From assembly GCF_900113695.1 (NCBI RefSeq), contig NZ_FOQH01000005.1, positions 248,001-312,000 on the forward strand: 64,000 bases of DNA, in the 5' to 3' direction. The notes under the pieces were generated by a model. The model was not told the origin of the DNA. It saw only the letters and a program-made list of their open reading frames with translations, and did no database searches. Below, piece by piece: positions 62,994 through 64,000 of this stretch. The DNA is from Albimonas pacifica. GTDB lineage: Bacteria > Pseudomonadota > Alphaproteobacteria > Rhodobacterales > Rhodobacteraceae. How positions within the stretch are numbered: the stretch's first letter is position 1; every line of letters begins with the position of its first letter. The position numbers and the translations under genes are program-made.

Positions 62994-63791
62994 TCAGACC
63001 ATCGGCGCGTCGGTCATGCGGTGCAGGCGCGCGACCACGTCGCGATCGAGCTTCAGGGCGGAGGCGAGGTCGCGGAACCAGGCGCGCTCGGCCTCGGTGT
63101 CGATGTCGACCGCGAGGAGCGCGCCGAGGTAGACCTCGATCGCCGCCTCGGGGCGGGAGACGCCGCGGGCGATCTCCTGCAGGTCGACGGGGCGGCGCAC
63201 GGCCTCGCGCACCGCCTCGCGCTCGTCGGGGGTGGCCTCGCCGTCGGTCATCTGGGCGAGGATCGCGTCGAGCTCGCGCTCGTCCACGTGGCCGTCCACC
63301 TGGGCCGCGGCGATCATCGCCTGAAGGACCAGCTTCTCGGTCCGCGGATCGGTGAGGGCTTCGAGCTCCTCGGGCGCGGGCTCGGCGGAGATCGAGGTGT
63401 CGCCCGGGGCGGCGCCCGCCTGGTGCTCGCGCCAGGCCTTGAGGGCGACCGTGCCCAGCACCGCCATGGCGCCGCCCTTGGCCGCGCCCGACAGCCCGCC
63501 GCCCAGCAGGCCGCCGGCCAGCGCGCCGAGGCCGCCGATCTTGGCGCCGCTCATGCCGCCGACCTGTTCGGTGGTCAGGAACTGGCGGGCGAGGTCCATC
63601 AGGCCCCCGCCGCCCGTGGCGCCGGCGCCGCCGGAGCCCCCGCGCGCGGCGGAGCCGCCGAGCAGGGACTGCAGGATCCGGTCGGCGCCGCCGCCGGCCT
63701 CGGCCCGGCCGACCCCGCTGCGCAGGCGGTCGTGGGACTGGCTCGCGAGGCCCTTCTGCAGCAGCCCGCCGATGATGTTGCCGAAGCTCAT
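62994..63791 (-). CDS. TerB-like/DUF533 family protein
   Basis: 265 aa. The N-terminal part (1-125) is Gly-rich and amphipathic (GGLGALAGGLLGGGLSGAAKGGAMAVLGTVALKAW), possibly membrane-associating; the C-terminal part (about 150-262) is an all-alpha TerB/DUF533 domain with KLVLQAMIAAAQVDGHVDERELDAILAQM (Asp/Glu cluster that may bind metal) and RPEAAIEVYLGALLAVDIDTEAERAWFRDLA. Members such as E. coli YebE are induced by envelope stress; function unknown. The start is the ATG at 63791. 63792-64000 shows no gene. Confidence 0.88.
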   Translation of the reverse strand: MSFGNIIGGLLQKGLASQSHDRLRSGVGRAEAGGGADRILQSLLGGSAARGGSGGAGATGGGGLMDLARQFLTTEQVGGMSGAKIGGLGALAGGLLGGGLSGAAKGGAMAVLGTVALKAWREHQAGAAPGDTSISAEPAPEELEALTDPRTEKLVLQAMIAAAQVDGHVDERELDAILAQMTDGEATPDEREAVREAVRRPVDLQEIARGVSRPEAAIEVYLGALLAVDIDTEAERAWFRDLASALKLDRDVVARLHRMTDAPMV

Positions 63792-64000
63792 GTCGTTCCT
63801 TTCGCGACCCGGGACCGGACGGGCCCTGGCGGGCCGCCCTCTTCCGCCTGAGGTAGGCGTCCGCGGCCGCGATCCAAGCCCGCGCCGGGTCCGGGGGCGC
63901 GCGCGGGGTCGCCGGCGGACCCGGCCGCGCGGGCGGGAGGCGTCCGGCGCCCTGCGCGCCGGGGCGGCGCCGACGCCCGGCCCGGGCCCGCGCGGGTCAG

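Overview
This 64 kb window is chromosomal DNA of very high G+C content from an alphaproteobacterium, most likely a Rhodobacterales (Paracoccaceae-like) species. The evidence is the gene content and order: divergent membrane-anchored cytochrome c / prephenate dehydratase, a FeS-type photolyase, a DUF3309 mini-protein, a RatA/COQ10 protein, a short NDUFAF6-like squalene/phytoene-synthase-family protein, YejABEF, and TamA-TamB. The genus cannot be settled from the sequence. The region reads as stable housekeeping chromosome. I see no prophage, transposase, integrase, CRISPR array or rRNA operon.

Layout. 1-7 kb: mazG (3' end cut by the window), rplY, lactate-utilisation operon lutABC, an unidentified 261-aa protein, and a small ABM-type monooxygenase behind a SoxR/MerR-like operator. 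7-12 kb: zinc metallopeptidase divergent from pyruvate carboxylase. 12-20 kb: RsmC-like methyltransferase followed by tamA-tamB. 20-23 kb: glutathione peroxidase and purB. 22.8-29 kb: a minus-strand yejABEF peptide ABC transporter operon with two extra small genes. 29.6-31.3 kb: cytochrome c and pheA. 31.4-35 kb: an RTX protein, an Old Yellow Enzyme homologue, a 60-aa protein and nudC. 35.4-38.1 kb: 4.5S SRP RNA with a clear promoter and terminator, dnaX, ybaB. 38.5-41.9 kb: TadE-like protein, tyrosine phosphatase, FMN reductase and a secreted protein that looks like a HasA hemophore fused to RTX repeats. 41.9-44.4 kb: photolyase, SDR and tRNA-Cys. 44.5-48.2 kb: copper-resistance operon (His-rich protein, cupredoxin, CopA-type oxidase, CopB). 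48.4-64 kb: NDUFAF6-like protein, methyltransferase, trmFO, doxX, DUF3309, gyrA, acyltransferase, hpt, ratA, pncC, alaS, acpS, LysE exporter and a TerB/DUF533 protein.

The most distinctive structure is a dispersed, intergenic, roughly 160-bp near-perfect palindrome present in four full copies (999-1159, 5300-5463, 11763-11925, 35214-35374). The copies differ mainly by compensatory base-pair changes, so selection or a copying mechanism preserves the fold rather than the sequence. A fifth site (58545-58654) keeps the flanks but has lost the palindrome exactly between two AGAACA direct repeats. A G-rich side module accompanies three of the full copies and the deleted copy, and its end motif also occurs alone twice. 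The second highlight is the HasA-RTX fusion at 40832-41863.

Operons are tightly packed and use ATGA/TGATG/GTGA overlaps (lutB-lutC, tamA-tamB, yejB-E-F and the next small gene, SDR-photolyase, the first two copper genes). Very long open frames lie antisense to real genes because of G+C-driven codon bias and were excluded.
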